Of a DNA stretch of 64,000 nucleotides, positions 33,831-44,939 are shown piece after piece (the stretch's first letter is position 1; each line of letters starts with the position of its first letter). The notes under the pieces were generated by a model. It did not search any database and was not told where the DNA came from. It saw nothing but the letters and a program-made list of their open reading frames with translations. Position numbers and translations under genes: made by a program. Origin of the DNA: Acanthornis magna (Eukaryota; Chordata; Aves; Passeriformes; Acanthizidae); contig JAWUZG010000056.1 in assembly GCA_036785705.1 (NCBI GenBank), positions 745,001 through 809,000 of the forward strand. Direction: 5' to 3'.

Positions 33831-34707
33831 CGGTTCACGTTAGATAACTATATTATATGATTTTCTAAACACACCTCTCCTCTACTCCCTGCCTCTGAGC
33901 TTCTCTCTATTTCAGTCTTCTAATGTAGAATTGGCCCTCCCTTGTTTCTCTCCAACATTTTGTCATTATTCTACCAACCAGAAGACCAGCTTAACTCATT
34001 TGCATCCTAATTTAACCACACTCTCAATCTGTCACTCAACTGTCAGCTGTAATGTTAGGAAACAACACTTCAACACTTTCCACACCACATCACTCCTAAA
34101 TAAGCTCTCTTAACTCTGAGCTATTGGCTTCTGTTGGTACCTGATGGCATCGCACTGGTATAAATCTAGTCCTTGGCTATGGAAAAGACCACCATACAGG
34201 TTCTGATCTCCAGGTTACTCTTCAAGGGCATAGGTGGAGCTGATACCAGTGAGCTTGATGCACATTACAACAGAACATCTTGTCCAGGAGATGAGAAGAA
34301 TGGGGTAGGCAGAGATGAAGCCTAGTAGAAGATAGTACATGTCCCTACCAAAAACATCCTTCCCGGCTTGCTAGATTCTAAAAACACAAAGATATTTATG
34401 TAAAGCTTCTTCAAGGCTCAAGCTATCAGCTCCACTAAATTCTTCCTGAGAACTTCACTAGGCAACTCTGGAAGCAAAGACTGAGACAGTTGATTCACAG
34501 CTGTGTTCTACAGCTTTCCGAGTCACAGAGGGGCTGGGAATTAGGCTGTGGAGATAGAAAGTGGGAAGTTCATTTGCTTTCTCCATCTCAGTCTTTTTTT
34601 CCTCTCTTGGTAAGTTGTCTACAGGAAAATGGCAACTTTGAGGTTGACAGCCAGACACCAGTGCTGTCCCGGAATTGGTCAGCCACGAAAAGAACATGAC
34701 AAGATTT
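33831..34707. other. gene-free DNA
   Basis: No recognisable gene or repeat. The minus-strand frame 34458-34724 overlaps the end of the unassigned frame below in another register and might be its shifted continuation. Confidence 0.45.
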
Positions 34708-34992
34708 TCAATTTCCTTCGTCAATCAGAGATCTTACAGAAGACCCTTGCTGAGAACACCTCAAGTCTACATGATGATCCACGAGGTCTGTGACTGCTGC
34801 TTGCACAACATCCCCCAGAATACCTTGCATGTCTCCCTTTGAAGTTGTGACCTGATTACCATAAGCAACACACTGCAGATGTACCTCTGCAAGCCCAGAA
34901 GCACCAGGGGAAATGAATATATTAGTATTTATCATATTAATGCAGATCAAGCTGGGTATTTGTTCTGACATTTCAATAATAGCTTTTTCTAT
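34708..34992 (-). other. unassigned protein-like frame, possible decayed exon or pseudogene
   Basis: A minus-strand frame reads smoothly for about 94 codons, entering before the first ATG with IEKAIIEMSEQ and ending at a TGA near 34708. It includes segments such as GLAEVHLQCVAYGNQV and GDVVQAAVTDLVDHHVDL, which have the amphipathic, charged texture of a folded protein rather than of low-complexity DNA. I do not recognise the family. No good splice acceptor is visible upstream: the sequence there is A-rich on the minus strand. A second minus frame (34458-34724) overlaps the end in a different register. Options are a decayed exon, an old retrocopy, a fragment of an unrecognised transposon ORF, or chance. 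Confidence 0.2.
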
Positions 34993-35240
34993 TTTTTTTT
35001 AAAGCAGCAGCTTGTATTTTCTTCTCCTTTAAATAATTCATTGTTACATTAAACTTATTTTAAATTGGGGTCCTTTTTTGATCAAACTAAAAAGCTTATT
35101 TGGATAGCCAAAGGGGAAAAAAGGTATAAATGAAAATTCCGTCTTTTCTCTCCTCCATTCTTTCACTCCCTCTTTTTTCTCTCTTGTTAAAATCTCTTAA
35201 TCAAAGTGACAATCTGTCTTTCCCGGGAAGGAAGCTGGCG
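34975..35240. promoter_or_regulatory. AT-rich enhancer-like block with TCF/LEF-type motifs
   Basis: Contains TTTTTTGATCAAACT at about 35074-35088, whose TTTGATCAAA core is palindromic and fits TCF/LEF on both strands. A second match, TTAATCAAAGTGAC, lies at about 35196-35209. Between them are ATTCATTGTTACATTAAAC (SOX-like ATTGTT) and GGTATAAATG. Motif clustering is the only support. Confidence 0.33.
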
Positions 35241-37970
35241 CCTTTGAACAGTGCTGCTCCGAGAGCTCTGTGCTTTGATGTGGGATTTAACTTCTGCCTT
35301 TAGCAATCTCCAGTGTCTGTACACCATGCACTGCGCCAGCGTGTGCCCATGGTGTGTTTGTGTGTCCTTGTGCCCAGACACAGCCTGACCCACCCACCCA
35401 CGTGGGCAACACAAATAAATTCTATGGGAAGGGGAAACAGCAAATGCCACAGCCATGCAGAAGAGTGATGTGACCCACGTGGAGTTACTGCTGAGCACAG
35501 CTCAGAGGGACCTTGTTCTTTGCCTTCCCCCACAGTGACATCACCAAGCACTTCATCAGTTAACGTCAGTGAGCACAGAGCAGCCTGTGACAGGAGGCCG
35601 ACACCCTGCACAAGGTCAGGTGTGTGCTGGGAGCTCTGTTCCTGGAGTTCATGGGCCCTGGACCACAGCTACACCCTGCTGGGTGATGAAACAGTCTGTG
35701 ATTGTGATGTTATCACGCTACTTGCTGTCCTTTCCCCTCCTTTCCCTGTTGGACTCCAGGCTGCCCCTGTTCTCATCACAATCTCCCTTCTGCTTTGCCA
35801 ATTGTTTCTCTCGTCCTTTCTCTAGGCCCAGCTGACCTCAGTAGTGGCTTTGGGGCACAGTGAGGTCTTCACCTTGTCTCTTCTTTGAGGACACAGGGCA
35901 ATTAGCAGATTTGACCTCAGGAAACACAAACCCAGGCTTGGGGCATTGGATCACCTAAAGAGCCTGGGCCCAGCTTGTTTCCACAGGTCACCACTGTCCT
36001 GGTGCCTTGGCCATGTGTTCTGTTGTGGGATGAATGTCACCGAAAGCAAAACCAGAGCAGAGCTACTGACTTCTTTCAACTTCACAGCAAGAAAGCTCCC
36101 TCCCTGTCACATAAGGAAGCATCACCACTTGCTGCTATGATTTTACAGCAGTTATTCCTCGCAATTCCCCAAGACCTCCGCTCTACTCCTGGCAAGTGCC
36201 TTCTGGGATTTCACCCAATCCTTCAGGGATCACCTTTCCAATCAGTATTGGGACCTTTGTCATCCTTAAGAGAAGCTCTTTGCCTGAGTGAATCAGAGCT
36301 CTTGGTTTTGTGTACACTGAAGATTTTACAGGTGCTTCTACCTGTCATCCCCAGTGGTTTTCCAGAGCAGCAGGCCAAGTGCACAAATGCTTTACAAAAT
36401 ACTGAACAACATGAACCTCAGAACTACAAATCTCCAAAGCAGCTTCAAGTCAGAGAAAACAAAACCTTGACAACAACAGAATCCAGCACTGCCTCAAGTT
36501 TCTTGTACCAAAAGACAATCTTTAGAGCAAAACTGGCATAATCTCAAAATGCCATCTATCAAGAGTCTGAGGGGGTTTTTTAAGTTTAATGTTTCAAGTT
36601 TTCCCCCCTTTTCACCTCCTTTAGAAACTTATACACACACATACATACACAGAATTTTCTCCTGCTTTAAGAACAAACACACATAAAAACACATACACAG
36701 AAACACAATTCTTTTCTGGATTTTTTTTTTTTTTTTACATGTGTGCCCTCCTCACCTCTTCTAAGTAATACTGGAATTTGTGTTGGAATTCTGTCTCATG
36801 TTTCTATAAGTTGTGAGGATAACACAGTGGGAAATAAAGCCGATTTTCTCCCTACTTGCCTGCTCTGGGGACCTCAGCTGAGCTACTGCAAATTCCTGCA
36901 TCACTGGAAAGACCTCACACCTTGCCCATGGTGACCAAATAGGGAGATACCAGAAGAGATCTATCCAATTTCCAGTGTCTGCATGGCAAACAATGGATTA
37001 TGATCAAGACAGAAAATAACAATAGTTACAGAGTAGGAGGACACAATACCTCAGGCAGCATCTGGGACCTCCAGACTCCATCTAAGCAATTGCTGCCCCT
37101 TTCTGGTTTTTCACTGAGACTCTGGCCAATCTGATCTCTGCTGCAGGGATGCTTTTCTCATCTCCACGGTACTCCTATGTTCATCTCCCTCTGTTTTGAG
37201 AATCTCTGTGTACTCCTTGACTTGGATCCTTTCCGTGCCCTCCCAGGGCATTATCCCATTGAGCATATATAGCTTCCAGAATCTTTTGTCCCCCTGCTCC
37301 AGATCCCCTTCACTGGGTATTTATTTCTGTACATATTTGATCAGCCAAAACCAAGGGTGATATGCCTTCCATGGAGGAGTGAAGAAATGCAGCAGCTGAC
37401 ACTTTAAAAACCAAGGAAATATGGAGAGGTCAGTGATGGGCTGCCTACATCCAGGGATTGTGGTAAAGAACACAAGACAGGCTGGAGGTGGAAACCAATG
37501 ACAGACTTCTTGGGGAAGGAAACACAGAAGAGGAACAGAAGAGACAAAAAGTGAAAAGATAGTGAGAGGGAATGGGAAGAATATAAGGAAGATGTTTTAC
37601 GGTGGACAGGAAGCATTTGTTTCATATGTATTGGGAAGCAGGGAGATCTCCAGGGAGGTTTCCCAGGCATTCATTGTAGCTAGAATACGCACAGGAAATT
37701 TCCACCCCCAGCCTTTGTAATGTTTGACCTGGGAGGTAAAGCCTGACAGAGGTACAGCCCTGAGCTAAAACTTTTCCACTTCCCTGTGTGTCCTGACCAC
37801 TTTTATATGAACAGCCAAGTCCATCCCAATACACTTCCTCTCTAAGCCCCTGCCTTCCAGAGGTACAGAGCATCCCCAGCCCCTCCGAGAGCCAGCACAC
37901 CTGCTCAGACACTCAGACCCAGATCTCTGTGCACAGCTTTGCAAAATGGGGCACAAGATGAGGCTGTGCT
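35241..37970. other. gene-free DNA
   Basis: No recognisable gene. The 188-codon frame 35975-36541 has no domain. 37500-37600 is purine-rich. A segment near 37923-37965 vaguely resembles the MIR CTCTGTGCCTCAGTTT..AAATGGGG block but is too weak to call. Confidence 0.5.
36626..36736. repeat. AC-rich low complexity followed by T16
   Basis: Degenerate ACAC and ACATAC runs (ATACACACACATACATACAC and later copies) lead to an uninterrupted run of 16 T at 36721-36736. Confidence 0.75.
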
Positions 37971-38340
37971 GAGTCTTGCTGCCGGTGCTAAGGCCCTTCC
38001 CCGGTGCTGTCTCGGGTATCAATGATGCAGCTCTGCAATACACGGTATATGTGCGCTGCCCAAGAGAAGAGTTGGGAACGGCACCTCTCGGCAGAATCCC
38101 TGTGTCATTTCTAGCAGGCAAGCAAAGCAAAAGGACAGGAGGAGCATTTCCAGGCACGGAACACCTGTGCAGAGCCCTGCCGGTCCAAGGGCACCTCTGC
38201 TCCTGCTTGCTGCTGCTCCCTAAATCCGAGCCTGCTGGCTGCAGTCGCTGTGCTGCACTCGCCGCGTCTCCCTCCTGAGATTTGCCACCAGCTTGATAGA
38301 GTGCACGTTGGAGAAGGTGCCCCCGCCCCTACCCTCATGC
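37971..38340. promoter_or_regulatory. weak CpG-enriched segment
   Basis: CpGs are more frequent than in the flanks, about 16 over 370 bases, with a small cluster at CAGTCGCTG, CACTCGCCGCGTC near 38241-38268. It is not dense enough for a standard CpG island. It directly precedes the octamer block, so the two may form one regulatory unit. Confidence 0.28.
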
Positions 38341-38600
38341 ATACTCAATCAGGCCTCCTGATTATGCAAATTAAATACGGTAGCATCACCACCACCAACC
38401 CCCCCCCGTGCCTCTATCCTGCCCCATTCCAACCCAAAAAGGTGGGGGAGGGGGGTGAAGAAGAGTAACAAACCCTTCATTCATAACCAGAAACATTAAT
38501 TATATGTAATGATGGGCAGTCAACTCCCTGAAGCATTTGCATAATTACTAATGCTAATGGGATTCAGAGTGCCTCTCTCCTTCTTGTGGAGGAAATTTAA
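38341..38600. promoter_or_regulatory. enhancer-like block with two POU octamers
   Basis: A perfect octamer ATGCAAAT occurs at 38364-38371 (context GATTATGCAAATTAAATACG) and its complement ATTTGCAT at 38535-38542 (context GAAGCATTTGCATAATTAC). Between them are AACATTAATTATATGTAATG and CTAATGCTAATGG, which are homeodomain-type cores, and a C9 run at 38399-38407 opposed by G5/G6 runs at 38444-38455. Octamers next to TAAT cores are typical of neural and early developmental enhancers bound by POU factors. Function is inferred. Confidence 0.4.
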
Positions 38601-38752
38601 TTGGAAAATGCATGAAAGCATGAGGAGGGAGGAGGGTGTTCTGAGTGGTCTGAAGTGGCACACGCAAAGCAGAGGAGCTCTCTGGGAACGGAGGAGGAAC
38701 CCTGGTCACTCCCTCCCAGTTCCCGTGGCCAACCTAGCTTTTCTTCACTCAC

Positions 38753-38775
38753 CTGCTCCAGTATCACCCCCACTT
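38753..38775 (-). other. candidate 23-nt micro-exon (minus strand)
   Basis: On the minus strand a long pyrimidine tract (about 38778-38818, including CTAAT as a branch-point candidate) ends in TGCCTGCTCCCCAG. The next 23 bases end GGAGCAG and are followed by the donor GTGAGTGAAG. Both sites are near consensus. One reading is EVGVILEQ. The element is short, and 23 is not a multiple of three. Micro-exons of this size exist in neuronal genes, but chance pseudo-exons are common. Confidence 0.2.
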
Positions 38776-38829
38776 CTGGGGAGCAGGCACAGGAGAGATC
38801 GAGGGAAGGATTAGAGAGCATCCAGGTCA

Positions 38830-40672
38830 GTCATCTTGATCCCAAAGGGATTATAAAAATAAGGTTTAATGAAATTAGATAATTCTCAACTTGGTGTCTC
38901 AAAGACAGCAAGTAATAATGCATACCACTTGCTTGGCAGGAGGATTCCTCGTGGAACCCTCTCTGGCCCCACAAATCTCCAGTAGCTGTGTCTTTCTCTA
39001 TTCTCCCACGCATGCTGGTGGCTGCTGAGCTTCCCTGAGGCAGAACTTGCTGCTTTCTCCCCGCTGCCTCCAGTTATGCCACCACCAGCCTTGGCTCCCT
39101 TCCCAAGCAAAACCAACCTCACAGCAACTGCAGCACAACAGCCAGAGCCAGAACCTCTCCGTGCCCTCAGGGAATGTCTTTTCCTCCTTTCTGGCAACCT
39201 AATGATGGCTACAGAGATGTCAAATCTGGAGCTGGGCCACCTCCTGTGGTCTTCTCAGTCACCAGACTGACTCCCACAGTTCTCCAGGCCAGGGCATCTC
39301 TAAGGCCAGGATTTGGGAAGGGGTCAACAAGAGTTCATGTGGCCATGTGTTTGTTCTTCCACCTTTTCCTTACATTTATTCCTCATCTCTGTGGAGTTTG
39401 GCACTGAGTCTGTCCCTGCAGACAGGGCACAGGAGGTCAGCTGTGCACCCACTGCCCTTGCCCTCCTCAAGGGGCTGAGTTCCTGAATGGAGATAAGTTT
39501 TGTGTTGCACTGTGAGCAGCTGGTGAGGCAGCAGATGGCTGGGAATCTGTAAAAGTTAAAAAAAAACCTAAAAAGTGCCGCTGTCACAGCCCCAGGTATT
39601 GTTCACTCGTTCCAGTGCCACCAGACTCCGAGTGCATATCAAACAGGCTACGTGCCCTTGGAATCGTCAGCAGAGGCAACTGTGCAAAACAGTGCCAGAG
39701 CCACTCTAATGTCCCCAGCCAGGAGGCCAAAGAGGACACGCCGTGGCAATAACAAAGCTCTGCATCACCGCAGAGGGACAATCAAGCCTTCATCTTGCCC
39801 CTTTGCCATCCTTCAGCAGTGGTGCAGCACCCCAAGGGACTGGACACCAGTCATTGCTTTATTGCACTATAAAGCACTGTGCACACCTTTGGCAGTGCAT
39901 AAATAACGGCAATAATATGGTCCCTTGAGCAAAGCAGCATTTCATCAGCAAGGAAATTGTCCTCTCTCTCCTCCCTCTTAACATTCCAGCAGGTACCACT
40001 GGCAGTCCCCTGCTCTGGGAGGGGTTTGCACATCTGCTTTGCATTGCAGCCACTCATAATTCAGGGGAGGCCTCGGCTGTTTTTCATCTTTCTCTTGTCA
40101 GATAATTTTTGTTAACTTTTAATACTTGTGAGGAGCAGAGCCAGGCAAAAGGCAGCTCTGGCAATGAATCTTTCTTTCTGTCTCCTGACTTGCCTCAGCA
40201 GCTACTCCAAGCCTGGGTCCCCTTTTTAACACCACCAAAAAGACAGAAAATCTGACTGGCACCTCCACACTCCAGAACCAGTGCCTTAGGCAAGCCTGAG
40301 ATGGAAAAATGTTTCAACTATCCTTGTCCTCTTTTGTCAGCTCACCAGGGACCTCACTGGAGACCTGCCGAATTCAGTAGAAGTTGCAGGTTTCCAGCAC
40401 CTCCAGAAAACAAATGAACAAAACCCCTCAAGGAGTCCATCTTATGCCATGGGGAGCTGAAGGATTGGTGCACACACAGACAATATTTCTTACTCAGGCA
40501 TGTTTGAGTGATTCTTTTCTCAGAATATTGTTTTAGCTGTGTTTCAACGATAAATTCTGAATTTTACCAGTATATCTTTTTCACTCTAGACCCCCCTAAA
40601 ACCAGTTTTAAGCTATTTTCCTTAGGAGATTTCCATAGTCTAAGATCTCAGTCTACCCCTTTACTTTGTGGT
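38830..40672. other. gene-free DNA
   Basis: No recognisable gene or young repeat. The stretch 40080-40140 is briefly AT-rich. Confidence 0.5.
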
Positions 40673-40735
40673 GATTTTTTGTTTGTTTGGGGGGGCTTTG
40701 TTGGTTTTTTGTTTGTTTTTTTTTAAATAATGGCA
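40673..40735. repeat. T/G-rich low-complexity tract
   Basis: GTTTGTTTGGGGGGGCTTTG and TTTTTTGTTTGTTTTTTTTT runs form a low-complexity segment with a G7 run at 40689-40695. Confidence 0.75.
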
Positions 40736-42159
40736 CCTTTGGATATATAGATATTTTGCCTAGATTACAGAACACTTTGAAATTTGGTGCACATTTAATC
40801 CATTTTCCCAATATAGTAGAAACACACAGAAACCATGGGGTATATTTTCACTCCCCTCCAGCTAATCTCAATGCAAACAGCAGCCCAGCATCACTTCTTT
40901 CAGAAAATATCCTTTTTTTATTCATTTATCACTAGAGAAAGGAGAAGAATGAGACAAAGAAAAAAACTGCAAAAAACCCCACCAAGCAGTGTAACTGCTG
41001 ATTAAACCTTGTTTCAGTCAAGAGTTCAACCTGAATATATCTAAAATGTTAGCAAAGTTAATCTACACGTTTCCACTGAGAGAAAAATAAAGCTTTTTCA
41101 TCATTGTAGGAAGCCTGCACCTGACTGCAGACCAGAAATGAGAACCATGAAGGTGGTTTTGCTCAATGCTATCCCCGAGCTCTGCTCTTGGCTTTCTAAC
41201 CCTGCTAAAGGTGAGGAAGAACAATTCTGCAGGAGTTTACTAAGACAATATGAAAAGCAAATAACTGCCACAGCAAGTATTATTTCATTTTATTGCACAG
41301 ATTTAATGCTGTCATGTGCAAAATGGGTTTGAGGGACCTCAGACTTTTTAAGTGAAGGCTGCCCCAGAGCCCTGTGACAATATTTGCCCAGGCTCAAGTG
41401 CCTCTGCGTGGAGGAAGCTCCATCCCTGTGCCGGGATTCCTGCCTGTTCCCGAAGCAGCAGGAGAGCTGCCGACAGCACGGCAGAAATAATGAGCTCTCT
41501 TATAGCTCAGGATGAGAAACGGACAGGAGTTTTTGGGGACAAAAGGGAGGAAGATTTCCTCAAAAGCAAGCACAGGCCCTCCCTCCAATCCTGCAGCGAG
41601 GTTAGAGCTTGAGAATGGGGAAAATCAATGAGTACAAGTTGAAGGACTGGAACTGACTGAGAAAGGTACTTCAAATGCTCACTCCCCCAGAGACAGTGTG
41701 GAGTGACTCAGGCTGCCTCGCAAAGCCTGCTTCATTTCCCCAGACTTCCTTGTTGTTTGAGATCAAGGGTTGGACAAGTGATCTCAAACAGCAGTAGTTC
41801 ATATTTGTACAGTATCCTCAAGACCAATGGACCCTAAAAGATTTCATGCAGAAATCATCTCAGCTATCACAGCAAGAATTTTTGAAGATAATCTGGGCAA
41901 ATTCATCTTATTTTCTGAGCCTGTTGATCTCTAAATATTATTTTCCCCCCTATATTTACCATGGCCTAAATCCAAAGTCCCACTGTCTGAGGGGTTGCTG
42001 GCCCATGAACCAGAATGACCCAGAACTAAAAAACAGAGCTCTGTAATAAAAAAAATAATCTAAGAATTATTTACTTTCTTTTATCTTGCTCAGGTAACAA
42101 CCTCAATGGCACTGCCAGCAGCACTACAGCAATAACTCAAGATAAATCTCCCAAAGATT
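40736..42159. other. gene-free DNA except one weak candidate exon
   Basis: AT-rich in the first 350 bases. Nothing is recognised apart from the exon-like unit at 41110-41210. Confidence 0.45.
41110..41210 (+). other. candidate 101-nt exon with one fully open frame
   Basis: The acceptor-like AGCTTTTTCATCATTGTAG ends at 41109. The segment ends GCTAAAG and is followed by GTGAGGAAG. One frame is open throughout, reading KPAPDCRPEMRTMKVVLLN and on through PELCSWLSNPAK. No family is recognised. The donor is only moderately strong. Likely a pseudo-exon, but it is the longest exon-like unit with an uninterrupted frame here. Confidence 0.14.
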
Positions 42160-43350
42160 TGGTGTTTTCTAAATTGAGTGGAGAAATTATTTTACGTGAA
42201 TCATTGAAGGTACCTATCATTGTCACAAGACTCATGATGGGTTTTGCAGAAGTTTCTCTGTTGCCCATGGTGGACTCTCAGATGAGAGACAGCACACAAA
42301 CAAAACCTTGCAAAGGTTAGTACAGAACATTTCTGAAATGGATTATTGCCTGCAAATACAGAGTAACAAAGTAGCTTCTGTGAAACCACAAAGGCTCACA
42401 ACACCACTATTTAGTTGTTTGCACAGATCTCTTGAATCAGTAGCAAATTAAATAACGTTGTTTCTACAAGATTAACTCACAGCTAAAATGCTGCATCTTC
42501 ATAAGGCAAAATCTTTGTTTATTGACAAAAATATATTAACTTCTTTTTCAGTACAGGAAATAAAGACATCCTGGAGAAGAACAATTTTATTTGCTGTCTC
42601 TGATGCTACAACCTTTGGAAATATAAAAATATTTCCAATAATCATTTATAACTCCAAAGCTGAATAGGAAGCAACCCATTGTCTTCATGATGACTTTGAA
42701 AGCAGCGCTGAAACTTCATTTGGAATATTTTTTAAAAGTTAAAGATTTACTGTAATGCAATTATTTCAATATTGGCAAAGTGTCTCCAGTTGTAACTGGT
42801 AACATTCATTTGTGTATGGAGTTGTGATTCCCAAGGCTAATGGAATACAGGAATATATCATATAGCAAGTATCCTATGGATATATCATCCTTTGATCAAG
42901 GAGGCTTCATTGCAAAATTTTAAATCTTGTTTAACTCATCTCCCAAAGTGATTCAGCTTTCCCACAGGGGCCTTGTATATGCTTCATTTGAAAAGGGTTT
43001 TTTAAAATGTTCTTAAGCTGCTGGAAGTGACTTTGGTGCAAGGGAAGAGGATCAGATTGTTCAGCAGCAAATTTTAAGCTCTTTCAGGCTGTCCAACAGA
43101 GGAAGGCATTTTCAATACTCCTACAGACCTAAGGGTCCTTTCACAGTGTGCTAACAGCTTTTTAATGATAGAGTTTTTTAAATTAAAACAATGGCAAAAC
43201 ACATTAAAGGTAAGTTATAAAAGGGAGTTGAAGAGAAATTATTTGGCCATAAAGGCAACTTTAATCTCAGAACATATTGTATCAAAAAGAAGGAAAGGTG
43301 TTGAATTCAGCATTATGCATTAGCTCTCAAATGTCTGCCTTCACATTTCA
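42160..43350. promoter_or_regulatory. long AT-rich conserved-looking region
   Basis: About 1.2 kb is AT-rich and free of recognised repeats. The best part is 43130-43330, with CTTTTTAATGATAG, TTAAAACAATGGC (a SOX-type ACAATGG), GGCCATAAAGGC, CTTTAATCTC and AGCATTATGCATTAGC. Regulatory function is inferred from motif content; AT-rich neutral DNA is the alternative. Confidence 0.27.
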
Positions 43351-44789
43351 ATTAATTCTAGTGCCTTAATCCAATTCAGCCACTGACAAAAACTGTTGCC
43401 TTCTCAGGAAACCATGAATATTATCACTCCAAGGCCAAAATTTCACATAAAGCTCTGTGGAGCTGTACCCTGACCACAGCACATACTGAGAGAGAGCTGA
43501 AAACATGAGCACAGGCGTCAGAAATCTTACAGCCACAGCTGGCCAAAGTTCCTTACACTCTGGGTGTCCAACTCTTGTAGTGTACCTCATGTCCTTCCCT
43601 TCCGTTTGCAGCAACAGACTTAACGTTTTCCTTGAGAAACAAGCTAAGGCAGATTGCAGCAATAGTGACTCAGTTAAGGCAGAGTTTCAAATTAAAGTCA
43701 GTTTTAATTATACATGTAAAGAGTTTTGGGAAATCATTTCAAAAAACAAAGTTACATTGAAATGCATTGAGACCGCTAATAAGTATTTTATTTTAGATAA
43801 AAACTGACACTTAGGAAAATTGAATTTTGTACTTGCAGGCAATGGAAAAGCAGACTAGAAATGCTAAGGAAAATAGTTTTTTAAAATGTCATTTAAAACA
43901 ATTAGCTAAGCAAGGTAGTTGTACTAATTCTGTGATATTAGGGCCCCACCTGTGTCCAGTTTCCAATTAATGAAAGACAAAATGATTGTAGAGCATTTCC
44001 TCAGCCAAACAGAGCAGAGGACCTCTACACTGCACAGGCTTTCTGCTCCAGAGAAGCCATTTCCACACCCTCAGACACAGCAGAGACACAGCCCAGGGAA
44101 CTTTCCAGGCCTGGCAAAAGGGAATTAGTGGGAAGATCACCTTTTCTCCAGGCCTCCTCAGACCATTCTGGCAGAAGGAAGCTCTGTAGGACAGTTATTT
44201 TTCTAGGTGGGCTCTACTTTCTGAGCTCATGTGATTCCCATCACACATGAACCTGTGCACCTCAGAGTGTATTTTTAAAACACATACTTTGTCGTAACAT
44301 CTCAACATGTTGTAACAACACTTTAAACATTAGCTTTGATGCAAAATTTGGGGTTCTTAGCTGCTTCTGAACATCAAGGCCCATACAACTAAGCACACCG
44401 GCTGCAAGACTGTGCTCTTCATCAACCCAAAATCAGAGCAATCACCGTCCTTTCTATTTCACAAGTACTGCACAGATTTTTGTAACAGCCAAAACCAGTG
44501 AGAGTTGAAGCACAAGCACTACCAACATCTGCCACCCTGTTGAGCAGCCTCTGTCCTTGGGCTGCTTAGAGCTCTGCCATCCAGGTGAGTTGCACCCTGG
44601 AGCTGCTGTTTGCTCTCTGTGCCTTTATTCCAGCACCCAAAGCTCCTCGCAGATGTGCTCAGACCAGGAGGTCACATGCAAATCCAGTCCACATCCCAGA
44701 ATTGCACCCAGGCTCACACACACAGGCAGCATTCTCACAACTGCCTTCCTTAATGAGGAGCCTGGGTTAGATGCTTAAATAAAACCTGG
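43351..44789. other. gene-free DNA
   Basis: No recognisable gene. 43680-43930 is AT-rich, with TTTTAATTATACATG, GACCGCTAATAAG and TAGCTAAGCAAGG. A palindrome CAACATGTTG lies near 44303. A good donor CAG/GTGAGT at 44584 has no convincing coding frame upstream. Confidence 0.45.
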
Positions 44790-44910
44790 GAAATCTGTAT
44801 TCCAGGCATGATTCCACCACAGACTCCTGTGTGACCTTCAGCAGGTCATTTAAGCTCTCAGTAAAAATAAGACTGATAAAACTTCTACTATCTGCCTTGC
44901 CTGTTTAGAG
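44790..44910 (+). mobile_element. MIR-like SINE fragment
   Basis: TCCAGGCATGATTCCACCAC, then GACTCCTGTGTGACCTTCAG, CAGGTCATTTAAGCTCTCAG, a run of AAAATAAGACTGATAAAAC and CTATCTGCCTTGCCTG correspond in order to the MIR core. That core has the CTGTGTGACCTTGGGCAAG block, the TTAACCTCTCTG block, the AAAATGGGGATAATA block and the CCTACCTC block. This is an ancient amniote tRNA-derived SINE in sense orientation, heavily mutated. Confidence 0.65.
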
Positions 44911-44939
44911 CTTATGCTCCTCAGACCGAGATTGTCTCT

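Noticed and set aside
35975..36541. 188-codon plus-strand frame
   Set aside because: No recognisable domain and overlapping frames; length is within what chance allows in this window.
37915..37965. MIR-like CTCTGTGCACAGCTTTGCAAAATGGGG segment
   Set aside because: Only one block of the MIR consensus is recognisable and the flanks do not match.
44489..44584. Exon-like unit with a strong CAG/GTGAGT donor
   Set aside because: All three frames contain stops and the acceptor is mediocre; at best a noncoding pseudo-exon.
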